This document shows positions 34,171 to 43,135 of a stretch of 64,000 bases of DNA, in pieces. The notes under the pieces are model-generated. The model worked only from the letters and a program-made list of their open reading frames with translations, had not been told where the DNA came from and searched no databases. Both the position numbers and the translations under genes were made by a program. Origin of the DNA: Amycolatopsis sp. EV170708-02-1 (GTDB lineage: Bacteria; Actinomycetota; Actinomycetes; Mycobacteriales; Pseudonocardiaceae); contig NZ_CP092497.1 in NCBI RefSeq assembly GCF_022479115.1, positions 4,216,001-4,280,000 of the forward strand, given 5' to 3'. How positions within the stretch are numbered: position 1 is the first letter of the stretch; each line of letters starts with the position of its first letter.

Positions 34171-34984
34171 CGGCCGGGCCTTCCGGTGGCCGGCCACGAC
34201 GTCCTGGCACGGTCAACCGGCCTTTGCTCAGCAAGAAGATGACCGGAAGAGCGGTCACCAGCATCAGAGCCGTGCCGATCGCATTGATCTCAGGTGAAAC
34301 GGTGAGCCTGATCTTGCCCAGCAGTAGCACCGGGAGGGTTTCGGCTTCGGTGCCCCCGAGGAATTGCGCGACGACGACGTCGTCCAAGGAGAACGTCAGT
34401 ACCATCAGCCCCGCGGCCAGGACACTGGGTGCCAGCACCGGCAGGGTTACCCCGCGCAGAATCCTTCCAGGCGGGGCGCCGAGATCGGCTGCGGCGTCCT
34501 CCAGCTCGGTGCCCATTGTGGACAGTCGCGCTTGGATCAGGACGGTGGCGTACGCCGAGCAGAACACGGCTTGCCCGATCACGATCGCGGCGATGCCCAG
34601 CGGTACGCCGAATTGCTCCGCGCCAAGGAAGAGACCCAATGCGAGAACCACTTCCGGAAGCACGATACGGGCGAAGACGACGCCGTCCAAAAGGCGTCGT
34701 GCCCGCGAGGACGCTCGCCGCCACCACAGCGCGTCCGCCAACGCCAGCGAGACCGAAAGAATCGTCGTCGCTGACGCCACGATGAGACTCAGCCAGAGAT
34801 CCTCGAGTATTCTGGTGTCGTTCATGGCCTCGACCCACCACCGAAACGTCACTCCACCCCAGGAAGCGAGCCGCTCGTCCGCGTTGAACGAATTCACCAC
34901 GACGAGTGCGATCGGAGCGTAGAGGGCGGTGAGAACGAAGCCGGTCAGTACCGACGCGATCCTCGGGCCACGGCGTCCTGTCAT
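34160..34984 (-). CDS. ABC permease, PotC-like
   Basis: 274-residue permease with about six helices. It carries the PotC/PotI pattern YAPIALVVVNSFNADE near the N-terminus and the EAA loop LEDAAADLGAPPGRILRGVTLPVLAPS. Start 34984 overlaps the PotB-like stop (ATGA). Pairs with the PotB-like permease. Confidence 0.87.
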   Translation of the reverse strand: MTGRRGPRIASVLTGFVLTALYAPIALVVVNSFNADERLASWGGVTFRWWVEAMNDTRILEDLWLSLIVASATTILSVSLALADALWWRRASSRARRLLDGVVFARIVLPEVVLALGLFLGAEQFGVPLGIAAIVIGQAVFCSAYATVLIQARLSTMGTELEDAAADLGAPPGRILRGVTLPVLAPSVLAAGLMVLTFSLDDVVVAQFLGGTEAETLPVLLLGKIRLTVSPEINAIGTALMLVTALPVIFLLSKGRLTVPGRRGRPPEGPADAS

Positions 34985-35838
34985 GCGGCGCCTCCGGAAC
35001 GGACGCTGACCCTGCGTACGACCAGGAGGCTCACTGTCACCAACGTCGTCATCATGACAGTCAAGGCCGAGCCGAGCGGGTAGTCGCCTGCTTCTTGGAA
35101 CTGGTAAGCGATCACGTTGCCGTACATCAAGGTCTTTCCGCCACCGAGTACCGTTGGAACGACGTACTCGCCCAGCATGGGAATGCTCACGAGCAAGGAA
35201 CCCGCGAGAATCCCCGGTGCCGCCAAAGGTATTTCGACTCGACGGAGCCGGGACCACGGGCCCGCGCCGAGATCGGAGGCCGCCAGTAGTTGAGCCGGTT
35301 CTATCCGTTCCAACGCGACGAACAGTGGCAGCACCATGAGCGGCAAATAGGCATAGACCATGCCGATCACCACCGCGGCCGGGGTGTGGAGCAGGCTCAG
35401 CCCATCGGGCGTCAGTCCGAGCAGCCCGAGCGCTTGTGACAGCGGGCCGTGGTCGGCGAGGACCCCCGCCACGGCGTAGGTGCGGACTATGAATCCGGTC
35501 CACAAGGGGATGATGACGGCGGCGAGCAGAACGCGTTGCCGGTGCCCACTTGCCCGACTGAGTGTCAGTGCCACCGGGAACCCGATGACCAGGCAGGCGA
35601 GCGTGCTCGTGGCCGACATCGCCAAGGAACGGAGGATGGATTGGAGATACAGAGGATCGAGTGCCCGGGCATAGTTCGAAGGGTTCCAGCCGACGTAGGT
35701 CCGGTAGTCCGCCAGATCCACCTTTCCGAAGGAGAGCACAAGGAGCAGGGCAAGCGGCGCTACGAAGAACAGCGACGTGAAGGCCGCCGACGGTACGACC
35801 AGCAGCAGCCGGCCCGGACGCCGGCTGCCCCGTGTCAT
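34981..35838 (-). CDS. ABC permease, PotB-like
   Basis: 285-residue permease with about six helices: FFVAPLALLLVLSFG in the first, TGFIVRTYAVAGVLADHG and the EAA loop LLAASDLGAGPWSRLRRVEIPLAAPG later. Matches spermidine/putrescine PotB-type permeases. ATGA-coupled to the binding-protein gene upstream and to the PotC-like gene downstream. Confidence 0.87.
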   Translation of the reverse strand: MTRGSRRPGRLLLVVPSAAFTSLFFVAPLALLLVLSFGKVDLADYRTYVGWNPSNYARALDPLYLQSILRSLAMSATSTLACLVIGFPVALTLSRASGHRQRVLLAAVIIPLWTGFIVRTYAVAGVLADHGPLSQALGLLGLTPDGLSLLHTPAAVVIGMVYAYLPLMVLPLFVALERIEPAQLLAASDLGAGPWSRLRRVEIPLAAPGILAGSLLVSIPMLGEYVVPTVLGGGKTLMYGNVIAYQFQEAGDYPLGSALTVMMTTLVTVSLLVVRRVSVRSGGAA

Positions 35839-36934
35839 ACGCCGATCACACGCTGGAACGCGTCCGCGCGCCTGCGTGCGCCGTCCGGTCCGTTGTAGAC
35901 CGCGAACTGTACCGACGACGCCTTGCCGACGTCGAGACGGAGGCTCGTGTTGTTCTTGATCGAATCCTTGATGAACGGCTCGGCCGATGGAAGCAGGTAG
36001 GCCGAGCCGGTGGTGTTGATGAAGTCCGCGTACACCTGCGGTGTGAGATGGTGGTTCATGAACGCGTACACGGTGGGGAGATTCGTGCTGCCCGCCAGAG
36101 GGACCCAGCCGTCGACGTATCCCGGCATACCTTCGCTGGGGCCACCCACACGATGGCGGGATTCTTGTCCTGCGCCGACGCGATGTCGTAGTCGTAACTG
36201 ACGGCGGCCACGGCGTCGCCGGTGATCAGGTCCTTGGAGAAGTCAGTCGGCAGAAAAGCACGGACGTTGCGTTTGAGCTCCAGGAGCGCGTCGACCGCGC
36301 CCGCCAGGGACTTCTCGTCGTCCGCGTTGGCGGACTGCCCGGTGCGCAGGAGCGCCATGGAGACCACGTCCTCGGCGTACTTCAGCACGGTGACTTTGCG
36401 GGGGTGCGCCGCCGCCAACTGCCACAAGTCGGCCCAGGATTCGGGGCGCTCGTCGATGAGGTCCTTGCGATAACCGAAGCCGACCTTGCCGATGTCGACC
36501 GGTACGCCGTAGGGGAACGAGCGCCGGTAGAACTCGGGAATGCCGGAGAGCAGGGGCACCTGGGACGCGTCGAACTTCGCAGCCAAGCCCGCGGCCTGGA
36601 TCTGTCCCGCGGCGGCACCTCCGGCAAGGGTCAGGTCGTACGACTTGAGATTCTGCCGGATCTGGGTGATGGCCTGTGCGGCGCCGGAGGTCAGCCCCGA
36701 GACCTGTTTGACATCCGCGCCGGGGAACGCGGCTCGGAAGCTGGCGATCTCGTCCTTTCCGATCCAGTCCGGATAGTTCATCATCGTGATCGTTCCGCCG
36801 ACCTTCGCGCCTGCGGGTGACTCGTCGGACTTGCCGCAAGCGGGCAGCGCGCCAGCGGCGGCGAGAAGCAGCGCGACATCCAGGCTGCGGCGCAGGAACT
36901 TCCGGCGTGTGGTCGTGGGACCAAGTGTGTTCAT
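35835..36934 (-). pseudogene. PotD/family 1-like substrate-binding lipoprotein, frameshifted
   Basis: About 366 residues if repaired. N-terminus: twin-arginine-type RRKFLRR followed by a hydrophobic stretch and lipobox LPAC. The body matches PotD-like binding proteins (MMNYPDWIGKDEIASFRAAF, GVPVDIGKVGFGYRKDLI, ITGDAVAAVSYDYDIASAQ). The frame is lost after NPAIVWVAP and resumes as SEGMPGYVDGW. The break is at a GGGG run (36138-36141, plus strand); one more G restores it. Unless this is a sequencing undercall, the importer has no binding protein. It would capture a polyamine-like or other cationic ligand. Confidence 0.7.
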
Positions 36935-37356
36935 GACGGCACCCACCATCTCCGCGCGATCTTCGCGCTGCATCACTTCGGCCCCGCGTAGGCCCGCCGA
37001 TTCGCCGAAGCGACCGAATACGTTGGCGACTGCGGTGCCTGACCTGTCCGGTAAGCGGGTTGTGATCCTCCTCCACCTCGTGTTCGGCGGTGCCGCGTTT
37101 TGCGTCTTGGAGCCGAACAGGAATGGGGGATTGCCTTTTCGGCCCCACGCTGCGGTTGAGTCCGCCAGGCGGTTATTCACCTGCGGGGATAGGCGGTAAC
37201 TTTGAAGGCTGGTCGCCAGGCAACATGTGTCCCGAGGATACCCACGGTTATAGCGGGTCAGTCGATGTCGAGTCTGTGAACGGCAAGTAACGGTTCGCGG
37301 CTCGATCTCGGAAGGCGTCGTGCTTGCCGGTACTGTACGGCTTGGTCTGGTCTGAC

Positions 37357-37366
37357 CGAAATTTCG
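37357..37366. promoter_or_regulatory. Operator copy 1, CGAAATTTCG
   Basis: Perfect 10-bp palindrome CGAAATTTCG, 44 bp upstream of an identical core. Both precede the oxygenase gene; together they look like a two-site operator on nearly the same helix face (about 4.2 turns). Confidence 0.55.
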
Positions 37367-37398
37367 CGTGGAGTCTCCTCTTGTTTATTCTTGGCATC

Positions 37399-37412
37399 TG
37401 CGAAATTTCGCA
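37399..37412. promoter_or_regulatory. Operator copy 2, TGCGAAATTTCGCA
   Basis: Perfect 14-bp palindrome TGCGAAATTTCGCA ending 17 bp before the oxygenase ATG, just upstream of its ribosome-binding site (GTGAGGAG). Its core is identical to copy 1. A repressor here would block transcription or translation of the oxygenase gene. Confidence 0.6.
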
Positions 37413-37429
37413 GCGGGTGAGGAGTCGTC

Positions 37430-38212
37430 ATGCCGACAGCCATCAAGCGTGTTATGAAACTGCATCCATTCGGGGTTGTCGTGCTTGCGGAAGGAAATGA
37501 TCACGAACTGGCGGAGGTGTCCGGAATATTCTTGCGTGGCTTGCTTGATCGCCATCCGTTCGTTCTGCTTCGAGGTTTCGAACCTATGGGTAAGGTCGAG
37601 ATGGAGCAGTGTTGGCGGGATCTCGGTACGGCCTTTTCGTCGCCGAGGGAGTTCGTCGCGCGCGATTGGCCGATGAGCCACCTGTTCGGCCGTGAGCGTG
37701 TTCCCCTGCACTGTGACGAGATCCTGACAGGGCGCTCGCCGACCTTCTCGGTGATCCAGTGTTACGGGGCCCAGGAGCCGGGCGGCGGCGGTGAAACCTT
37801 TTTGTGCGACTCCAGCCGAGTGCTCGGCAGGGCGACGGCGGAGCAGCGGCGGCGATGGGGTGGGATCACCCTCGAGTATCGAGTTCCAGGGTGTGTCTCC
37901 GTGATTTCCCAACCTCTTGTGGCGCTCCATCGAAACGGCAGGACGCCTGTGCTGCGGTACGCTGAGCCGTTTGACCGCGGCGAGCTTGGAGCCCTGTGGT
38001 ATTCCGGCGTCGGAATGTCCAAGCGGGCTTCCGATGCTCTCGCCTCGGAGTTGAAGGCCGCACTTTTCGCCGCCCCGGTTACCATCTCGCTCACCTGGCG
38101 GCTGAATGACATTTTGATTACTGACGATCACCGGACGTTGCACGGCCGTTCCGCACTCGAGGGACCTGAGCCTTACCCGTTCCACTTGCGGCGGACTCAA
38201 GTGTTCTATTGA
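37430..38212 (+). CDS. Fe(II)/2-oxoglutarate-dependent oxygenase, TauD/TfdA-like
   Basis: 260-residue non-haem iron oxygenase. The facial triad is readable: His94-x-Asp96 in LHCDE and His238 in DDHRTLHGR. Arg254/255 near the C-terminus (HLRR) would bind 2-oxoglutarate. HPFVLLRGFEP near the N-terminus is typical of the TauD/CAS-like group. Such enzymes hydroxylate, desaturate or cyclise amino acids and carrier-bound substrates in natural-product pathways. Monocistronic, behind twin palindromes and in front of a strong bidirectional hairpin. Substrate unknown. Confidence 0.87.
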   Translation: MPTAIKRVMKLHPFGVVVLAEGNDHELAEVSGIFLRGLLDRHPFVLLRGFEPMGKVEMEQCWRDLGTAFSSPREFVARDWPMSHLFGRERVPLHCDEILTGRSPTFSVIQCYGAQEPGGGGETFLCDSSRVLGRATAEQRRRWGGITLEYRVPGCVSVISQPLVALHRNGRTPVLRYAEPFDRGELGALWYSGVGMSKRASDALASELKAALFAAPVTISLTWRLNDILITDDHRTLHGRSALEGPEPYPFHLRRTQVFY

Positions 38213-38416
38213 GAGGCAAGGCAAACGTGGCGTGATCGAACCCTGTCGCGCAGGCCGTCTTCACCGACTTGGCGATGAGCTGACCACTCTGGACAGCAGG
38301 GTTGTGGACCGACATGCGAGTTCAACCCGATGTGGAGTGTCCACAAAAGACGCATCGCGTCGATTGCGTGCCCGATTGGTGTCACAATGTCCGGTCTCGA
38401 CCCGCGCTTGACCAGG

Positions 38417-38465
38417 GATGAAGGCTCCCTTCACGGCATTAGACGCGGCGAAGGGAGCCTTCATC
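38417..38465. terminator. Strong bidirectional hairpin (16-bp stem)
   Basis: GATGAAGGCTCCCTTC and GAAGGGAGCCTTCATC are perfectly complementary with a 17-nt loop, lying between the convergent oxygenase and SUKH genes. Suitable as a terminator for both. The GAAGGGAGCCTTC core is a recurrent extragenic palindrome in Amycolatopsis genomes as I recall. Confidence 0.7.
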
Positions 38466-38526
38466 CCACCGCCGACCCACCCGAGAACACGCCACGTTTG
38501 ACTTACCCCTCAATAGCCTGACTCGG

Positions 38527-39078
38527 TCAGCCGAACGTCTCCTTGAGCTCTTTCCTGCCGAGGGTGAGGAGCTCGCTGAAGCTGTCGCAGGGTTCGGAGA
38601 GGGTGCCGTACTTGACGGCGAGGAGGTAGGCCCGGTACTCGCCGTTGTCCAGGACATCGCTGGTGTCCAGCAGAAAGAGATCTTCACCTTCGGCAACGAT
38701 CAGGCCGTACTTGAAAACGTCGTCGCTTTCGTCGTCCTCGTCGACCCACCCGTCGTGCACGTCGGTGAACCATTCGATGCCGGCGCAGGAGTGCAGGGAC
38801 TCGATCCACCCCGCGACGCGACCCCAGCCATTGCTGGTAAGCAGAAAGGCCCGCAGACTTGGCGGCAGGGGAACCCCGAGGCGCTCCTCGGTCTCTTCGA
38901 TCAACTGCACGTCGGCAGGCTCGTACCCTGCGCGTCCGTCGTTCCGCAGCTGCGCCAGATTACTGTCGTCCGCGAAGCTGAGAATCCAGTCGCGGTACTC
39001 GGCCAGATAGGCTCGCCAGTCGTCCGGTGTCCCGGGACACGGAGCGGGTGGCACGCTGTTGTGCTCATCGTCCGTCAT
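38527..39078 (-). CDS. SMI1/KNR4 (SUKH) family protein
   Basis: 183-residue SUKH-fold protein: IEETEERLGVPLPPSLRAFLLTSNGWG is the family core, with DLFLLDTSDVLDNGEYRAYLLA further on. SUKH proteins often serve as immunity proteins for secreted nuclease or deaminase toxins, but also occur alone. No toxin gene is adjacent. A second SUKH protein of similar layout lies at 60438-61046. Its start is followed upstream by divergent sequence with no gene. Confidence 0.85.
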   Translation of the reverse strand: MTDDEHNSVPPAPCPGTPDDWRAYLAEYRDWILSFADDSNLAQLRNDGRAGYEPADVQLIEETEERLGVPLPPSLRAFLLTSNGWGRVAGWIESLHSCAGIEWFTDVHDGWVDEDDESDDVFKYGLIVAEGEDLFLLDTSDVLDNGEYRAYLLAVKYGTLSEPCDSFSELLTLGRKELKETFG

Positions 39079-39234
39079 CGAACCTCTGCCTTGCTCCTGG
39101 GGGAGTGCTCAGACGGGAGGCTCTGAGCGGGGGCTATGGCAATCCAAGGGCAGCGTGAGACGGCCGCCTTGCCACCTCACGGTCACGAAGGCGGCCGTCG
39201 TGACTCAACGCCTCGCCGGCCTGGTGAAAGAAGA

Positions 39235-39855
39235 TCAAATCACTCCGGCGCGCATGGCGTACGCCACAGCCTGTGGCCGGTTGCGAAGCTGGAAGCGATT
39301 CGTGACGGCGTAGAGAATGTTCTTCACGGTTCGTTCCGAGTACTTCAGCTCCGTGGCGATCTCGGCGGTGTCCAGCCCGTCCGCCATCAACCGGAGCACG
39401 GCGATCTCACGTACTTCCAGGCCGCCTCGGTTCAGCCCACCGGCGATGAGTTCCTGGCGTACGAGTTCCGTCTGTTTGAACAACTGGCCGAGAAGGTCCG
39501 GCGGGATGTGGGCGCCGCCGTCAGCCGTTGACCGGATGCACTGCATCAGACGATCGTCCGCGGAGGCGGCCCGCGGCAGAATCGCCGTCACCTGGCATTC
39601 CACGGCGACGATCAGGTCCACATCCTTGACCTCCTCGACGATCAGCAGGATCGGCTTGGCGAGTTCTGCGGCGGTCTGGCGCAGTAAACCGACACTGCTC
39701 GAGGAGAACCTGTCGAGAGCGATGATGACGACTTCGGCTTCGTGCTCGTCGCCCTCGAAGAGCAGGGTGCAGTCCTGCTGGGTCGCGAGGAACGTCTTGA
39801 GGCCGATGACCGTCAGGTGATCGGGCCCGCGGACGGCCAGCCGTACACGTCTCAT
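39235..39855 (-). CDS. LuxR-family regulator with a degenerate receiver-like domain
   Basis: 206 residues. The C-terminal LuxR helix-turn-helix (LEVREIAVLRLMADGLDTAEIATELKYSERTVKNIL, about 140-175, given here only as the domain span) is intact. The N-terminal 125 residues resemble a NarL-type receiver but the phospho-acceptor region reads EVVIIALDRFSSSS and the switch residues are unclear, so it may be phosphorylation-independent. The start at 39855 follows GAGGAGG. It stands beside two LAL regulators, as in many biosynthetic loci. Confidence 0.82.
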   Translation of the reverse strand: MRRVRLAVRGPDHLTVIGLKTFLATQQDCTLLFEGDEHEAEVVIIALDRFSSSSVGLLRQTAAELAKPILLIVEEVKDVDLIVAVECQVTAILPRAASADDRLMQCIRSTADGGAHIPPDLLGQLFKQTELVRQELIAGGLNRGGLEVREIAVLRLMADGLDTAEIATELKYSERTVKNILYAVTNRFQLRNRPQAVAYAMRAGVI

Positions 39856-39988
39856 GAGAACCTCCTCTAACTGCTCCTCCTTCGAGTATCGGCAGCGGCT
39901 CTTCATGGAGTCTTGATGTGCCTGTCCTGGGTTCGTCGCGGAAGGTGACGAATCGCCCCGTCAATGCCTACGGATGCGACAAGGGTGA

Positions 39989-42802
39989 TCACCCCGCGTG
40001 ATATTCCCCGTTGAGCATCGCGGTGGACAGTTCTATCCGGGATCGATATCCGGTCCGGGTGAAGAGCCGGCTCAGCCGTCCTTCGACGCTCTTCTCGGTG
40101 GTCCGGAACGCCATGGCGAGCTGTTTGTTGCTCAGACCGTCGGCCGCGAGCATCGCCAGCAGTCGTCCGTTCTCCGTGACGGCCTCCTGGCGGCCAGGGA
40201 TCCTGACATTGTGTACGCGCATCAGGTTGCGCATCCATGCCCGGTACAGCAAGGCGTCAAGCCCGCCGAGGATGTCGTAGGCCTCGTTCAGGAGTTTCGG
40301 GTCGCAGACCGCGTGAGTGGTCAGCCGTTCGATCACCACGGCCAGTTCGAACGGCTGACCGCGATCGCGTACCTGATCAAGGCACTCGGCGGCCATGGTC
40401 CTGTTCTTCGTGACAGTCGCGCCTACGAGCTTCGCGTACGCCAGAGTGCGACTGGTCGGCATCTTTCCCGCCAGTTGCTCAAGCGCTGAAAGGCATCGTG
40501 TCGCCAGCGGCTCGTCGCCCGCACGCAGGGCGAGGTCCGCGAGTTCGGCCCAAGCGGTCTCGGTTCCGGCGAGCAGGCCGTCCGCGGCGGACGAATCGAG
40601 GGAGTCCCGGAGGCGTGACGCCGCGCTCGCGGTCTCGCCGAGCGCGCGGTCGAGCAGGGCGTCGGCGGTCACCAGGAGATGACCGAGCAGCGGGGCTTCG
40701 CTTCTCGCCGCCGCGAGCAGCTCCCGCGCTGTCGCCAGCTTCCCCTGGGCCACGAGCGCCGAGGCGACGAGCTGGTGCATACCGGCGGAATTCGGGTCGG
40801 GACCGCGGCTCACGGGGCGCACCGTCCCGAGCCGGCAAAGCTCGACAGCCTGGCCGAACTGCCCCCGCATCGCGGCGATCATCGCCCGATCACGGAGGCG
40901 GAGACTCTCCACCGCGAGCTCCTCGTCGGTGATGAGCTGTTCGGCGCGGCGCAGATCGCCGATCACCAGCAGGGCGGTCAGATGGGAATTCACCTGGTCG
41001 GTCCGGTGCCGTCTCTGCTGGCGCAGGGGCCATCGTGTCCGGTCGTCGAGGCTGTGGTCGAACTGCTCGATCTCGCCCGTCCACAGCCTGGCCAAAGTGG
41101 ACAGCAGGCCGCCGACCATGACTGAGGTTTCACAGCCCGAGCGCCAGCGTCGCGAGTCTTGAGTGAGGATCGTGTCCGCCTCGGCCCAACGATCGAGCAT
41201 GCCGCAGGCGAGCGCCCTGGTCACGATGTGGTGCGCGTTGTCCCCAGCCCAATTGCGTCGCTGTTCGATCACTTCCTGGAGTGCTTCGGTGTCGCCGAGC
41301 CCGCTCAGCGCACAGACCGCCATGATCTGGACTTCCTGGACGGCGTCCGGTGACAAGTGGTCCGCCAGGTCGTTCAGTAGCGTCTGCGCGCCGCGGAGGC
41401 TTCGTTCGTGGTCGCCGAGGAGGTGACACAGCGACGTATGGGTCAAGGACACCATCGCCCGTTGCGCCTGGTCCGCCGCGAGGTCCACGGCAGCGCCAAG
41501 CCACCGCGCCGCCTGCGCGGTCCGGTCTTCGCCGACTGACACCGCGTGATGCAGCAGGTCGCCCAAGGCCCGCTGGGGTTCGACAAGGTGTCGTGCGTCG
41601 GCGACGCGGTCGGCGAGATACCCCGGATCCGCGCTGGTCGCCTGCCCCGTCCAGATGGCGGTGACCGCGCTCGCCGCGATCTGACGACGTTCGAAGGGGC
41701 CAAGACACGCTCTGAGCGCTGACGCGACCGCGGGGATGGTGAACCGCCATGATCGGGCTGCTCTGCCATTGTGCAGGACGCCCGCCCCGCGAAGCTCCTT
41801 GAGCAGACCCAGTGCTTCGGGCTCGGTCTTGTCCAGTGCCACGGCGACCAGCCGAGGTACCGCCTCGCCGAGCGGAGCGAGAACCGCGACAGCCTTCGCG
41901 GCGCGCCAGACTTCGGGACCAAGATCCCGGATCTCCCGCACGTACCGGCTTTGCGGGGACGGGCAAGCCTGTTCGGCTTCTCCCACAAGGTACGCCCGCC
42001 GGTCGATCACCGTGATCGCCCCACCGCGCCGAAGTGTCTCGATCGCGTCGTTCAGCGCTCTAGGGATACCCCGGCTGATCCGGCGCAATTCCGAGACCAT
42101 CTCGGGATCAGGGGTGCCCTGGGTGGCGGCGGTCGCCACCCGGGTGATCTCCGTGGTGGACAGAGGAGGTAGCCGTACGGAGTGGAGCAGTCCGTCACGC
42201 CGAAGCTGTCGGACTCTCGCGAGGTGTCCGGCTGCGTCCTCACCGGATATCGGGGTTCGGACGGTACAGATACACCTGACAGAGGTGCCGGCGAGTCTTC
42301 TGACCAGCGCTTCGAGGACGGCGGCCGAGTCGGGATCGATCCACTGGGCATCGTCTACCAGGAGGGCCGTGCTCCGGCCGTCGCGCAGAAACGGTGCCGC
42401 GGCCGCCGCCGCCGCGCCGCCCGCGACGTCCGGATTGTCGCGAGCTCCGACTACCGGGCCGATCCAAGTCCATGGCATCCCGATCCGGGCTGGTGGTGGC
42501 AGTTGAACCACTGGAGCAGAGGCACCGTCCGTGCGCGATTCAGGACTCAGGGTGATCTTCACGGGTAGGATGTCGTGACTCGGCGTGAGTCGCAGGGCCG
42601 AGACCTGCCAGTCGTGATTGGCCAGTTCTTCGCCCAGGCGGGCGAGGAAGGTCGTCCGGCCGATTCCGGACGGCCCGGTGATCAGGATCAGGGGCCTGTT
42701 CGTTGCCATGACGACGTCGAGAAGAGGTCGCATGTCGGCATGGTCCGCCTTGCCGAGAACGGAATTGTCCGTGGAATGGCATGAGGGTACATTCGGGACC
42801 AA
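39989..42802 (-). CDS. LAL-type LuxR regulator with Walker A Lys-to-Arg change
   Basis: 937-residue large LuxR regulator. N-terminal AAA-like ATPase (Walker A GPSGIGRTT at 43-51, Walker B ALLVDDAQW), a long helical/TPR-like middle, and a C-terminal LuxR HTH (ADGLSNKQLAMAFRTTEKSVEGRL). The Walker A lysine is Arg49, which should weaken nucleotide binding. The TTG start has GAGGA seven bases upstream; the ATG at 42733 is an alternative. Divergent from the second LAL gene; probable pathway activator for one of the neighbouring metabolite loci. Confidence 0.85.
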   Translation of the reverse strand: MVPNVPSCHSTDNSVLGKADHADMRPLLDVVMATNRPLILITGPSGIGRTTFLARLGEELANHDWQVSALRLTPSHDILPVKITLSPESRTDGASAPVVQLPPPARIGMPWTWIGPVVGARDNPDVAGGAAAAAAAPFLRDGRSTALLVDDAQWIDPDSAAVLEALVRRLAGTSVRCICTVRTPISGEDAAGHLARVRQLRRDGLLHSVRLPPLSTTEITRVATAATQGTPDPEMVSELRRISRGIPRALNDAIETLRRGGAITVIDRRAYLVGEAEQACPSPQSRYVREIRDLGPEVWRAAKAVAVLAPLGEAVPRLVAVALDKTEPEALGLLKELRGAGVLHNGRAARSWRFTIPAVASALRACLGPFERRQIAASAVTAIWTGQATSADPGYLADRVADARHLVEPQRALGDLLHHAVSVGEDRTAQAARWLGAAVDLAADQAQRAMVSLTHTSLCHLLGDHERSLRGAQTLLNDLADHLSPDAVQEVQIMAVCALSGLGDTEALQEVIEQRRNWAGDNAHHIVTRALACGMLDRWAEADTILTQDSRRWRSGCETSVMVGGLLSTLARLWTGEIEQFDHSLDDRTRWPLRQQRRHRTDQVNSHLTALLVIGDLRRAEQLITDEELAVESLRLRDRAMIAAMRGQFGQAVELCRLGTVRPVSRGPDPNSAGMHQLVASALVAQGKLATARELLAAARSEAPLLGHLLVTADALLDRALGETASAASRLRDSLDSSAADGLLAGTETAWAELADLALRAGDEPLATRCLSALEQLAGKMPTSRTLAYAKLVGATVTKNRTMAAECLDQVRDRGQPFELAVVIERLTTHAVCDPKLLNEAYDILGGLDALLYRAWMRNLMRVHNVRIPGRQEAVTENGRLLAMLAADGLSNKQLAMAFRTTEKSVEGRLSRLFTRTGYRSRIELSTAMLNGEYHAG

Positions 42803-43135
42803 TTATGTGTCCTCGATGACGCGGTCCCGTATTCGACTGGCTATTGTTGCCTGACGTTGACCTTATGGTCGCCCTGGGGTCTGACCAGGGCTTTCGTGGA
42901 ATTATAGCGAGCTCACTGCCCTTTTTTGCGCATGGCGTTGCACGAAACTACCTTGCTGTCACTCTGCTCTCGGTGGCGAAATAGAAGCCACACAGGTCGT
43001 CGTACGGTCGATCGGTGCCGGCGGGTTCCCGTCACTGCCGCATTGCTCAGTGGCTCCCTCGTACCCAGGCACGGTCGGCCGCTGATTCCGCCGGGGCATG
43101 GGCCGGCGGGGACTCGATGCTGGAAAGGGACCGGG
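42803..43135. other. 333-bp divergent promoter region between two LAL genes
   Basis: No gene supported. AT-rich around 42890-42920 and carries an imperfect dyad CCCTGG-N7-CCAGGG at 42872-42890, a possible binding site for one of the LAL regulators. Confidence 0.35.

Larger units (their letters stand above)
36935..37429. other. 495-bp divergent intergenic region with twin operators at one end
   Basis: Lies between the binding-protein gene (minus) and the 2-oxoglutarate oxygenase gene (plus). The half nearest the oxygenase contains two CGAAATTTCG sites (separate entries). The half nearest the ABC operon shows no supported gene; a possible short N-terminal extension of the binding-protein frame to 37180 lacks a good start. 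Confidence 0.4.
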
